Shown here in pieces: positions 44,376 to 52,828 of a DNA stretch of 64,000 bases (its first letter is position 1; each line of letters opens with the position of its first letter). Made by a program: the position numbers and the translations under genes. The stretch lies in NCBI RefSeq assembly GCF_002929805.1, contig NZ_PJJM01000096.1, forward strand, positions 1 through 64,000, written 5' to 3'. The notes below the pieces were generated by a model. The model ran no database searches, had not been told where the DNA came from, and was given only the letters and a program-made list of their open reading frames with translations. This stretch comes from Cryobacterium sp. Y50 (GTDB lineage: Bacteria; Actinomycetota; Actinomycetes; Actinomycetales; Microbacteriaceae).

Positions 44376-46050
44376 GACCGATATCCTGACGCTGCAGGAC
44401 GTATCGGTGCGATTCCCGCGTCGGCAGGATGCGGTACTGACCGACGTGTCGGTGCGCCTCGCACCGGGCGAGCAGCTCATCGTGGTCGGCGCCTCCGGCT
44501 CGGGTAAATCAACCCTGTTGCAGACCATCACCGGTGTCATTCCGCACTCGGTCGTGGCCTCCCTCGGCGGCAGTGTGCGCTTGGGCCGGACGTTCACCGC
44601 CGATACCTCCGTCGTCGAGCTGTCCCGGCTCGTCGGCGTGGTCGCGCAAGACCCCTCGTCGTCGGTCTGCCTGCCCGATGTCGAACAGGAACTCGCGCTG
44701 CCGCTCGAAAACCGCTGTATCGACCCGGCGCTCATTTCAGCTCGCATCGATCGCGCGCTTGACGCTGTGCAGGCACGAATGCTGCGACACCGGTCCACCG
44801 CGCAGCTGTCCGGTGGGGAAGGCCAGCGCATTGCCCTCGCCGCCACCCTCATCGCCGAACCGGCCGTGCTCTTGCTGGACGAACCCACCTCGATGCTCGA
44901 CGCGGCGGGCCTTGGCGCCGTGCGCCGCGCCATCCGTTCGGCCGTCGACACCTACCGGCCGGCCGTCGTGCTGGTCGAACACCGCATCGACGAGTTCGCA
45001 GGCACGGGGGGTATCGCTGGGCTGCCGCCGCGCGCCCTCGTGCTCGGCGAGGCCGGAACCGTCATTGCCGATGGCCCCACGGTCGACGTGCTCGCCCAGC
45101 ACGGGCCGTCGCTTAATCGAAACGGATGCTGGCTGCCGCTCGAAACTGAATTGCTCGCCGTCACCGGTTGCTCCGGCGGGTTGGGGGAGCCCGCCGTGCG
45201 CGCCGGCATTCGGTCACTCGGCGAGCCGGTCAGAGCTTTGGGGAGACGCCAGAACTTCGGCCGGAACGTTCTGACCGCTACGGATTTGACCATTGATCGC
45301 GGAGGTGGAGCTTGCGTCCGCGCGCCGAGCGGGACGGCTACACCGGTTCTCGCCGGGGTGAGCCTCACCCTGCGGGGCGGCGAAATCGTGGCGGTGCTCG
45401 GCGGCAATGGCGCGGGCAAGACCTCCCTGTTACTCACGCTAGCGGGGCTGTCCCGGCCATCGGCCGGTACCGTCACCGGCGCCCGACCCGGCATGATTTT
45501 TCAGAATGCCGAGCACCAATTCGTGGAACACACCGTGCGCGCCGAGATCCGGCATGGGCTCACTCTGGACGATGACGAACTGCGTGCCATTTTGCAGCGG
45601 CACCGATTGACGCACCTCGCCGAGCAGAGCCCGTTTCGGCTGAGCGGCGGCGAGAAGCGGCGACTCAGCGTTGCCGCCATGCTCGCCCATGATCGGCCGG
45701 TGCTGCTCGCCGACGAACCCACCTTTGGACTCGACCGACGTGACACCATCGCAACCCTGGCAGCGCTCGGCCGGGCGGCCGACGCGGGGTGCAGCATCCT
45801 CTTTTCAAGTCATGATCTGCGCACCGTTGCGACCCTGGCCGACCGGGTGATCGTGCTGGCCGACCGCACGGTGATCGCCGACGGGCCGGTGTTCGAGGTG
45901 CTGCGCTTGAATGAGGTACTGAACCGGGCCGGGCTCGTGCTGCCGCCGCTGATTCGGCATTTGCTCGAAGAATTTAGCTCCGATGCGCAGATTCGGCGCG
46001 TGCTCGGGCAGCTCGATGCTGCCGTTACCACGGGCGAAGGCACTAAATGA
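44368..46050 (+). CDS. ykoD: YkoD, fused double ATPase of thiamine-precursor ECF transporter
   Basis: A 560-residue protein with two ABC domains. First: Walker A GASGSGKSTLLQ, signature LSGGEGQRIAL, Walker B VLLLDEPTSML. Second (from about residue 315): Walker A GGNGAGKTSLLL, the Q-loop region IFQNAEHQFVEHTV, signature LSGGEKRRLSV and Walker B VLLADEPTFGLDR. The GTG start at 44368 overlaps the ykoE stop and gives the natural N-terminus ETDILTLQDVSVRF. The two domains take the place of separate EcfA1 and EcfA2. Confidence 0.93.
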   Translation: MPETDILTLQDVSVRFPRRQDAVLTDVSVRLAPGEQLIVVGASGSGKSTLLQTITGVIPHSVVASLGGSVRLGRTFTADTSVVELSRLVGVVAQDPSSSVCLPDVEQELALPLENRCIDPALISARIDRALDAVQARMLRHRSTAQLSGGEGQRIALAATLIAEPAVLLLDEPTSMLDAAGLGAVRRAIRSAVDTYRPAVVLVEHRIDEFAGTGGIAGLPPRALVLGEAGTVIADGPTVDVLAQHGPSLNRNGCWLPLETELLAVTGCSGGLGEPAVRAGIRSLGEPVRALGRRQNFGRNVLTATDLTIDRGGGACVRAPSGTATPVLAGVSLTLRGGEIVAVLGGNGAGKTSLLLTLAGLSRPSAGTVTGARPGMIFQNAEHQFVEHTVRAEIRHGLTLDDDELRAILQRHRLTHLAEQSPFRLSGGEKRRLSVAAMLAHDRPVLLADEPTFGLDRRDTIATLAALGRAADAGCSILFSSHDLRTVATLADRVIVLADRTVIADGPVFEVLRLNEVLNRAGLVLPPLIRHLLEEFSSDAQIRRVLGQLDAAVTTGEGTK

Positions 46051-46871
46051 CCTCCGAACTCATCACCACGCGAACCGGCGCTGCCCCGACGAGGCCGCCC
46101 GGCAACCTGCTCTCACGGCGCAACCCGACCATCAAACTCGCGCTACTGTTCATCGTGTCCCTGGTGCTCATGTTCATTTTCGATCCGATCACACCACTGG
46201 TGCTGTACCTGCTCGCGCTGGGTGCGATCGCTGCAACCGCTCGCATTCCCGTAAAGGCATTCGTTTTGGCGCATATTCCATTTTTAGCATTCGCCCTCGG
46301 CCTTTTGATCGTCAATGCCCTCAGCCGTCCCGGAGACGTGCTCTGGCAGGCCGGCGCGTTGCGCGTGACCACCGAGGGGCTGCTCGTGGGTGCCGCTCTC
46401 GCCCTGCGCACCCTCGTCATCGGCGTGCTCTCGATCGGCTTTGTCCTCTCGACCGACGGCGTCGCCCTCATGACCAGCCTGCACCAGCACGCCCGGCTCG
46501 GCTCGCGCCTCACCTACGCCGTGCTCGCGGGCTACCGCATGCTCGAGGACCTACCGAGGGAGTGGCAGACTATCCGCCACGCGCACGCGGTGCGCGTTCC
46601 CCTCCGCGCCAATGGCAAGCCGCCTCGCAGCCTCCGTCAATACGGCCGGGCGGCCTTCGCCCTGCTGGTGCTGTCGATTCGTAAGGGCGAGCGGATGGCG
46701 CAATCCCTCGAGTCGCGCGGCCTCGGCCTGACCCCGCGCAGCACCTGGCGGCGTATCCCCCTCACCCGCACCGACTGGGCCATGGCCGCCGCGGTGCTGA
46801 CCGTGCTCGGCGTGGTTGTCGGGCTGAGTGCGCTGCTGGGCGTTCTCCGCGGATATCAGGTCCTGGGTTAG
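46047..46871 (+). CDS. ykoC: YkoC, transmembrane (T) component of ECF transporter
   Basis: A 274-residue EcfT-family protein with about five hydrophobic segments (LALLFIVSLVLMFIFDP onward). Coupling-helix motifs have the Ala-Arg-Gly pattern: VLAGYRMLEDLPREWQTIRHAHAVR and LVLSIRKGERMAQSLESRGLG. ATGA overlap with ykoD. It ends the riboswitch-controlled operon. Confidence 0.92.
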   Translation: MTSELITTRTGAAPTRPPGNLLSRRNPTIKLALLFIVSLVLMFIFDPITPLVLYLLALGAIAATARIPVKAFVLAHIPFLAFALGLLIVNALSRPGDVLWQAGALRVTTEGLLVGAALALRTLVIGVLSIGFVLSTDGVALMTSLHQHARLGSRLTYAVLAGYRMLEDLPREWQTIRHAHAVRVPLRANGKPPRSLRQYGRAAFALLVLSIRKGERMAQSLESRGLGLTPRSTWRRIPLTRTDWAMAAAVLTVLGVVVGLSALLGVLRGYQVLG

Positions 46872-46977
46872 CACCGACCCGTGACTTTGCCGTTCAAATC
46901 GGGGTCAAGCACACGGCTTGGCGGCTGCATCGGAGTGAAACTCCGGGCTCGGTGGAGGCTTCCCCGGCCACGGACGC

Positions 46978-47499
46978 CTAGCACTCGAGCGGCTCGCCAA
47001 AGAGCGCGGGCACGGTGAAGAGCGACTGCGCAGAGTCCGTCTACAGGCGCAGGACGATGGGGAGGGCGAAGCCCCGCAAGACGGCAACCACGACCATCCA
47101 GGCGCCGAGGGCGCACCCTCACAAGGGAGGACAAAAAAGTCGGAATCAGCATCGCGCCGATGATCACGACCGCGAACATCGAAAGTGTGGGCAGGTCGAC
47201 GCTGACCGGCTCACCCTGCACGAGAGGCAGAGCTGAAACCATGAACCCCAGGAGTCCGAGCAGTCCGAGACCCTCCCGCAGTCCCCACTATTCACGGTGC
47301 GTTGCGGAATGGTCGGCAGGTTGAGCTCGGCGGCGTAGCAGTTTGGGACTGCCGAAGCATTCCGCGGCACTGGTGCCGGCATCGGCGAGAAACTCCCGGG
47401 CGGTGGCGATCGCGTACCGTAGATCGAGCCGGGCGCGAGCGTGCAGAGCACGCCGAGGGCGGCGCGCATCCAATCGGCTAGCCAGGGATTGGGTTGCAT
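46978..47499 (-). pseudogene. decayed third copy of the padR-HAAS locus
   Basis: From 47499 the minus strand reads MQPNPWLADWMRAALGVLCTLA, which matches the intact PadR (MQPKSWPAEWMRAALG). At about 47410-47420 it switches in a different frame to HAAS sequence (IATAREFLADAGTSAAECFGSPK). It then passes through at least two further frame changes to YAAELNLPTIPQRTV and SALPLVQGEPVSVDLPTLSMF. It ends in a fused remnant, SLFTVPALFGEPLEC, before a TAG at 46978. Thus a deletion joined the PadR start to the HAAS domain of a downstream gene and frameshifts destroyed the rest. Similarity is closest to paralogue 1. Confidence 0.8.
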
Positions 47500-47517
47500 G
47501 ATTATATTGTCATGCTG

Positions 47518-47532
47518 GTTAGTCAGACTAAC
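47518..47532. promoter_or_regulatory. PadR-type palindrome before the decayed copy
   Basis: GTTAGTCAGACTAAC, a perfect 15-base palindrome with a single central base, lies 19 bases upstream of the remnant's ATG. It corresponds in place to the operator of the intact operon. It could still bind the functional PadR. Confidence 0.45.
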
Positions 47533-47906
47533 TACTCGGGTTGCCATTGCCGGCAAGCCAAGACTCCGCCAACCCGAGCGAAGCGCATGGCGGGGGTCGC
47601 TGCGCGTCATGCGTTCGTTTGCGGCGATGCCTTGAGCGTCGGTTGAGTCTTCAGGACCACGGGTTTGGCCAAACCATTACCAATGCCGGTCAAGAACGAA
47701 GCGCAGTTGCTCCCGCTGCTGATGCTCAACGGGTGGGTCAGTCGTCGCAGTCACCCGGTCGCAACGATCGACCGCGCCACCATCGCCGGAATGGTGATGG
47801 CCTGTGCGCATACCCGGCGATCGACCGAGAGTACGGCTGAGCTAAAGGGCAACAAACTTCGACGGGGGGGATGCGGGGACACTGCGTAAAGGGTTCTCCA
47901 ACTTCT
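47533..47906. other. stretch without a recognisable gene
   Basis: Short frames exist on both strands (for example from ATG 47683), but none has a ribosome site, recognisable domain or compelling codon use. It lies between the decayed padR copy and the promoter of the alpha-galactoside operon. Confidence 0.4.
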
Positions 47907-47931
47907 AAATAATTTTGGTCCAAAACTATTT
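47907..47931. promoter_or_regulatory. ROK-type operator 1
   Basis: A 25-base near-perfect palindrome (AAATA-ATTTTGG at the left, CCAAAAC-TATTT at the right). Its core TAATTT-N7-AAACTA (47910-47928) matches two other sites in this locus. About 160 bases before the importer gene. Confidence 0.65.
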
Positions 47932-48003
47932 ACCCTCTGTTAATGTCGAATCTCCCCGATCCAGGAAGAAATAAGTCAGAATATAGAGCCTGATCCGGTC
48001 GCA

Positions 48004-48024
48004 ATAGTTTCAAATCAAAACTAT
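48004..48024. promoter_or_regulatory. ROK-type operator 2
   Basis: ATAGTTT (48004-48010) and AAACTAT (48018-48024) flank seven bases. Same core spacing as operator 1, 65 bases before the substrate-binding-protein ATG, a position suited to blocking transcription. Confidence 0.65.
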
Positions 48025-48088
48025 CGGCGAAGGCCGCCGGGCAACCGGACATCCGTTCGCCACCGCTTGCAACATTCGAAGGACAACA

Positions 48089-49366
48089 ATGACATCTCGA
48101 CATTCACTCGCCGCTGTCGCCGGCCTCGGCGCACTCGCGCTGCTGCTCAGCGGATGCACACCGGCTAGCTCGACTGCCTCTTCGGGTAAGGGAGACAGCA
48201 CCCTCCGTTACCTGGTCGAGCAGCAGGAGGACCCGGAGTTCTTGCCGATGATCGAGGCCCGAATCGCGAAGTTCGAGGAGAGAAACCCCGGCATCCTCAT
48301 CGAAATCGACGCGATGCCCTTTGACACGATGCGCACGGTTCTTCAGACTCAACTGCAGTCGGGTGACGGACCGGATGTTTTCAACTGGGGCTCGGGTCCC
48401 ACCTTCGCCGGCAGCCTCGCCGACGCGGGGCTCCTGTATGACCTAACGGAGAGCTACGAGAAGAACGACTGGCAGATCTACGACTTCGCGAAGGACCGCG
48501 TCACAGTCGATAGCAAAATAATCGGAGTTCCCGGCGACATCGAGACCGTCGGGGTGTATTACAACAAAACGATGTTCGATGACCTCGGCATCGACCAGCC
48601 CGAAAACCTTGGTGAACTCGAGGCTGCAGCCGCCAACATCAAGCAGTCCGGAGTCATCCCATTCGCAGTGAGTGACCAGGAAGGCTGGCAGGCAGGTCAC
48701 TTGCTGAGCATGACGCTCGCGAGCCGAGTGGGGTCTCAGGGTGTCGCCGACCTAATCGACGGTAAGGCCTCATGGACGTCGCCCGAAGTAATCGAATCGC
48801 TGGCGCTCTGGGCCGGTTTCAACGACGCGGGCTACCTGCCGGAGTTCCCCACTGCAATCTCCTACGACGGCGGTGCCGCACTGTTCTACTCCGAAGAGGC
48901 GGCCATGTTACCGACCGGTAGCTGGTTTATCCCGGAGGTCGAGGCCAACACCGACTTCGAGGTTGGCTACATCCCATTTCCCAGCGAAGACGGCGCTGGA
49001 ATCTTCACGGCCGGCTTGGGGTCCGGTCCACTGGTGTCCGCAAACACCGACAACCCGGAGGCGGCCATCAAATTCATTGATTTCCTGGTCTCGGAGGAGC
49101 ACGGCCAGTGGGCAGTGGAAAATCTTGGAACCATCCCTGCTTTCCCGATCGAGACCAAGGATCTCGAAGTGTTGCCGCTGCTCGCCCAGGTGATCGAGGA
49201 CACCGCGACCTTCGCCGCGGGCAGCAGTGATCTCGGAACGAACATCGACGTGGTCGCCAGTGATCTCTTCAACCAGACCATGTACGACGGATTCCAGGCA
49301 CTGTTCACCGGGCAGAAGACTCCCGAGCAGGTCGCCGAGGAACTCGAAGTAGCGGCACGAAACTGA
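48089..49366 (+). CDS. ABC sugar transporter substrate-binding lipoprotein
   Basis: A 425-residue extracellular binding protein of the family-1 (MalE/MsmE) type. Lipobox LLLSGC places the lipidated Cys at about residue 23. Family features are GPDVFNWGSGPTFAGSLADAGLLYDL, IIGVPGDIETVGVYYNKTMFDDLG and AAMLPTGSWFIPEVEA. An AAGGA ribosome site precedes the ATG. It likely binds an alpha-galactoside (melibiose, raffinose family) or a galactosylated polyol, inferred from the GH36 gene downstream. First gene of the operon. Confidence 0.9.
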   Translation: MTSRHSLAAVAGLGALALLLSGCTPASSTASSGKGDSTLRYLVEQQEDPEFLPMIEARIAKFEERNPGILIEIDAMPFDTMRTVLQTQLQSGDGPDVFNWGSGPTFAGSLADAGLLYDLTESYEKNDWQIYDFAKDRVTVDSKIIGVPGDIETVGVYYNKTMFDDLGIDQPENLGELEAAAANIKQSGVIPFAVSDQEGWQAGHLLSMTLASRVGSQGVADLIDGKASWTSPEVIESLALWAGFNDAGYLPEFPTAISYDGGAALFYSEEAAMLPTGSWFIPEVEANTDFEVGYIPFPSEDGAGIFTAGLGSGPLVSANTDNPEAAIKFIDFLVSEEHGQWAVENLGTIPAFPIETKDLEVLPLLAQVIEDTATFAAGSSDLGTNIDVVASDLFNQTMYDGFQALFTGQKTPEQVAEELEVAARN

Positions 49367-49398
49367 CGAACGTGAGGGGGAAGAGGCAGAACAGAACG

Positions 49399-50322
49399 AT
49401 GAATCCACCGACCAGAAGTCACTCAGCACCCCGCGTTACCAGGCGAGCGCAGGCCCGCCTGGGCGTCGCCCTCGTGGCACCGCTGCTCGCGTTCGTAACC
49501 GTTTTTTTCCTCTTCCCCCTCGGTAACGCCATCTACTACTCGATGCTCGACTACAACGGAGTCGACCCCTCGCCGGCGTTCGTAGGCCTCGGCAACTTCG
49601 TCGAACTCGCCACCGATCCCGCACTCGGCCCAGCATTCATGAACAACATCATCTGGATCGTTCTCGGCACGGCAGCACCGGTGGTCATCGGACTTTCGCT
49701 GGCCCTACTGATGTGGACGGTGCGCCGGGCCAGCACGCTGTACCGCGTCGCTCTCTTCATTCCGTATATCCTCCCCGCCGTTGCGGCCGGAGTGGTGTGG
49801 AGCTGGATCTACGATCCGATGCGTGGTTGGCTCAACCAATTGCTTCGATCGGTCGGCCTCGATGCTCTCGCGACAGGGTGGCTCGGCAACCCGAACACCG
49901 CCCTCTGCGCAGTTCTTGTCACGGCGGTCTGGGCGACGACAGGGTTCGTCTTCGTCGTGTTGCTGTCATCGTTGCGTAACGTCGATGCGGAGTTGCTCGA
50001 TGCGGCACGGATGGACGGTGCCAACTCGCTACAGCGCGTCTGGTACATCGTTCTCCCGCAAATCATGCCAGTATTCCTGATGATCGTCACGCTGACGCTC
50101 GTCGGCGGATTCAGCGTCTTCGACATCGTTTTCATCATGACCGGTGGCGGCCCGTCGAACGCGACGGAAGTTCTGGGAACCTATGCCTACAGCAATGCCT
50201 TTCAGCTCAACCGCATCAGTTACGGCACGGCGCTCGCGCTCGTGATCACCGTGCTCGCCATTCCCTTCGCCGTGGCACTCAACCGCCTGCAGCGTAGGCT
50301 CTCGTTTCAGGAGTCCGTATGA
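49399..50322 (+). CDS. ABC sugar transporter permease (MsmF/UgpA type)
   Basis: A 307-residue permease with about six hydrophobic segments. The EAA loop ELLDAARMDGANSLQRVWYIVLPQIMP contacts the ATPase. It starts MNPPTRSHSAPR (49399); an in-frame GTG at 49372 is possible. No ATPase is in the cluster, so a shared MsmK-like ATPase encoded elsewhere must energise it, as for many family-1 importers. Overlaps the next permease by four bases. Confidence 0.9.
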   Translation: MNPPTRSHSAPRVTRRAQARLGVALVAPLLAFVTVFFLFPLGNAIYYSMLDYNGVDPSPAFVGLGNFVELATDPALGPAFMNNIIWIVLGTAAPVVIGLSLALLMWTVRRASTLYRVALFIPYILPAVAAGVVWSWIYDPMRGWLNQLLRSVGLDALATGWLGNPNTALCAVLVTAVWATTGFVFVVLLSSLRNVDAELLDAARMDGANSLQRVWYIVLPQIMPVFLMIVTLTLVGGFSVFDIVFIMTGGGPSNATEVLGTYAYSNAFQLNRISYGTALALVITVLAIPFAVALNRLQRRLSFQESV

Positions 50323-51170
50323 GTATTTCGAGGATCCGCCTCTCGCCTCGCCAGCGCGCGACTCGCGCCTCGCACCACCTGCTGCTCGTTGTGCTTTCGC
50401 TCCTGTCGTTGTTCCCGGTGATTCTCATCCTCTCTACCGCTCTCAAAACCGAGCAGGATGTTAAGGTCAATCCGTTCGGCCTCTTCTCGTCGTTCTCGTT
50501 CGAGAACATCGTGCAGGCCTGGACCGTCGGCGAGTTCGGCTCACACCTGCTCGACAGCGTGCTCCTCACGATCCCGAGCACCGTGCTCACAGTTGTGCTC
50601 TCCACCATGGCGGGATATGCGTTCGCCCGATTGCCGTTTCCTGGTCGAAACATCCTGTTCTACGCGGTGGTGCTCGGCTTGCTCGTGCCGTTCTTCGCTT
50701 ACATGATTCCGCTGTATTTCCAGCTGCGCACCATGGGAATGCTCGACACTCTCGTCGGCACGATCCTTGTGCTCAGCACGACCGGGCTCGCGTTCGGCGC
50801 CTTCTTCATGCGCGCATTCTTCTCTGACCTGCCTGATGAGCTCGAGCAGGCTGCCCGAATCGACGGCGCGTCGGAGGCACGCATCTTCGCGCAAGTGATG
50901 TTGCCGCTGGCCACCCCGGGGATCGGAACCCTGACAGTCTTCACGTTCCTGCAGAACTGGAACAACTTTCTCGTGCCCCTCCTGTACCTGCCCAGCGGCG
51001 AATACCGCCCGCTGACCACGGGACTGTATCTTTTCGTCGGAGGTCGGTCCGTCGACATCGGACCGTTGGCGGCCGGGGCGCTCATTACAATCTTGCCGGT
51101 CGTGCTCCTGTTCATCCTGTTGCAACGTCAAGTGACCGAGGGATTCCTCTCCGGCGCAGTGAAAGGTTAA
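50319..51170 (+). CDS. ABC sugar transporter permease (MsmG/UgpE type)
   Basis: A 283-residue permease, second membrane subunit. The EAA loop DELEQAARIDGASEARIFAQVMLPLATP and the ending GAVKG are typical of the MsmG/MalG group. About six hydrophobic segments. Three bases separate its stop from the ADP-ribosylglycohydrolase-type gene, so all four genes are one operon. Confidence 0.9.
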   Translation: MSISRIRLSPRQRATRASHHLLLVVLSLLSLFPVILILSTALKTEQDVKVNPFGLFSSFSFENIVQAWTVGEFGSHLLDSVLLTIPSTVLTVVLSTMAGYAFARLPFPGRNILFYAVVLGLLVPFFAYMIPLYFQLRTMGMLDTLVGTILVLSTTGLAFGAFFMRAFFSDLPDELEQAARIDGASEARIFAQVMLPLATPGIGTLTVFTFLQNWNNFLVPLLYLPSGEYRPLTTGLYLFVGGRSVDIGPLAAGALITILPVVLLFILLQRQVTEGFLSGAVKG

Positions 51171-51173
51171 GAA

Positions 51174-52469
51174 ATGCACAACGTACTCGATCCCCGGGAC
51201 CTCGTGCCTGACGAGGCCGAAGAATTACAGGTGAGCGGCTATCCCGTCGGGGACCTCCTCGAGGAAGCCAAACGGGCGGCAGCAGACGGTGATCTGGAAC
51301 ACCTCACGGCGGTCGAGGTTCGGCTCGCTGAGTTGCGGCCCCTGCCCGACTGGCCGTACGACGAACCACGGGACGAGCACGTGCTTTACGCACTCTGTGA
51401 CGCTGCACCCCGCACCGAGTTCGACGCCGCGGTGCTGCCCGAACGGATTCGCGGCGCGTGGCTCGGACGTGTGGTCGGCAACACGCTCGGCAAGCCAATC
51501 GAGGGTCTCGCTCGAACCCAGGTGGAAATTTACCTGCGTGCCGCGGGTCACTGGCCCCTCCGCGGATATCTCCCGCTTCTGAGCCCACTGCCCGACGGTG
51601 TCGCCCACCTGCATCCCTCTGCTCCCATCGCAACCGAGGGCCGGTTCCAGGATGTTCCCCGCGATGACGACATCGACTGGACGATCCTCGGGATGCTCGC
51701 GCTCGAACAGCACGGCCGCGAGTTCACCACCGACCAGCTCGCCGCTCTCTGGCTCGACCGCATGCCGTTCACTCAGACGTACACTGCGGAGCGCGCCGCT
51801 TACCGCAACCTCCTCGCCGGCCTCGCCCCGCCCGCCACAGCGACCCACCGAAACCCGTACCGGGAATGGATTGGCGCCCTCATTCGCGTCGACACCTACG
51901 GTTACATTCATCCGGGAAATCCGGGGCCGGCCGCTGCACTGGCCATCACCGACGCCCGACTCTCGCACCTCGGAAACGGCATGTACGGAGCAATGTGGGC
52001 GGCGGGCCTGGTAGCGGCGGCGTTCGCCGCGTCATCCGCCCGCGAAGCGCTCGACCGCTCCCTCACCGTCGTGCCCAGCGGATCACGCCTTGCCGAGGCG
52101 CTTCACCGGATGCTTGACCTCCACAATCAGGGCGAGACCCACGTCGTCGCACTCGACACGATCGACCGGGAGCTCGGGCACTATAGCTGGGTGCACACAA
52201 TCAACAACGCCGCACAGATTACGGCAGGGCTTCTGTGGGGAGAAAACTTTCTCAGCGCGGTGGGCATTGCCATCGAGGGCGGCCGTGACACCGACTCCAA
52301 CGCGGCCACCGTCGGTAGCGTCTTCGGTGCCTTGCATGGCTCGGCCGCCATCCCGGAGTCCCTGCTCATCAGCGAACCCGTTCGCGTTCGCAGCGCCGTG
52401 CGCGACTTCGACCGCATAACAATCGACGAGCTGACGGCGCGAACGCTGCGGCTCGTCGAGAAGGAATGA
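51174..52469 (+). CDS. ADP-ribosylglycohydrolase family protein
   Basis: A 431-residue protein of the ADP-ribosylglycohydrolase/DraG fold. IRGAWLGRVVGNTLGKPIEG opens the catalytic domain at about residue 89, DDDIDWTILGMLALEQHG gives the first Asp cluster of the di-metal site, and GGRDTDSNAATVGSVFGALHG gives the second. The N-terminal 85 residues are an extra acidic helical region. In transport operons such proteins may hydrolyse an N- or O-glycosidic bond of an imported compound, not ADP-ribosyl-proteins. The metal-binding motifs look intact, so catalysis is likely; the substrate is unknown. Confidence 0.83.
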   Translation: MHNVLDPRDLVPDEAEELQVSGYPVGDLLEEAKRAAADGDLEHLTAVEVRLAELRPLPDWPYDEPRDEHVLYALCDAAPRTEFDAAVLPERIRGAWLGRVVGNTLGKPIEGLARTQVEIYLRAAGHWPLRGYLPLLSPLPDGVAHLHPSAPIATEGRFQDVPRDDDIDWTILGMLALEQHGREFTTDQLAALWLDRMPFTQTYTAERAAYRNLLAGLAPPATATHRNPYREWIGALIRVDTYGYIHPGNPGPAAALAITDARLSHLGNGMYGAMWAAGLVAAAFAASSAREALDRSLTVVPSGSRLAEALHRMLDLHNQGETHVVALDTIDRELGHYSWVHTINNAAQITAGLLWGENFLSAVGIAIEGGRDTDSNAATVGSVFGALHGSAAIPESLLISEPVRVRSAVRDFDRITIDELTARTLRLVEKE

Positions 52470-52828
52470 CAGGGCCTCCCTCTACACCAACGGCCCTGTG
52501 CCATCCGGAGCACTGGGCATCAAATCAGATCCGCCTGTGCGTCTCAGCACACTCAGCGTGAGCCCGGTCATGGACGCTGCGACTTCGGCGCCCCGCACCC
52601 TCGAACTGGGGCAGCCGTTACGGTCGACGGGACGAATTCGGCGTGTTGCGCGCAACCTCAGACGCCCATTCGGTCTCTTGATATAGTTTTATTATGAAAC
52701 TAAAACCGTCACGCACAGGCCTTCACTGCAAACAGCTACGACGGTTCACGCCTGAAAATGAGGGACCCCTGCCCGCGCTCGCGGAGACGGCAACCACTGT
52801 CGGTGCGACACTAATGCCGGTCAGATGG
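52470..52828. other. gene-free region between convergent genes, with one operator
   Basis: No convincing reading frame is present. It lies between the stops of the glycohydrolase gene (+) and the ROK gene (-), and contains the isolated operator at 52684-52702. Otherwise nothing is recognised. Confidence 0.4.
52684..52702. promoter_or_regulatory. ROK-type operator 3, isolated
   Basis: TAGTTT (52684-52689) and AAACTA (52697-52702) around seven bases, matching the core of operators 1 and 2. It is between two gene ends and not near a start. It may be a relic of a deleted promoter or a distal looping site. Confidence 0.55.

Noticed and set aside
47683-47889. Plus-strand frame of about 68 codons after the decayed padR copy
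   Set aside because: No ribosome site, unusual composition at its end and no recognisable domain.
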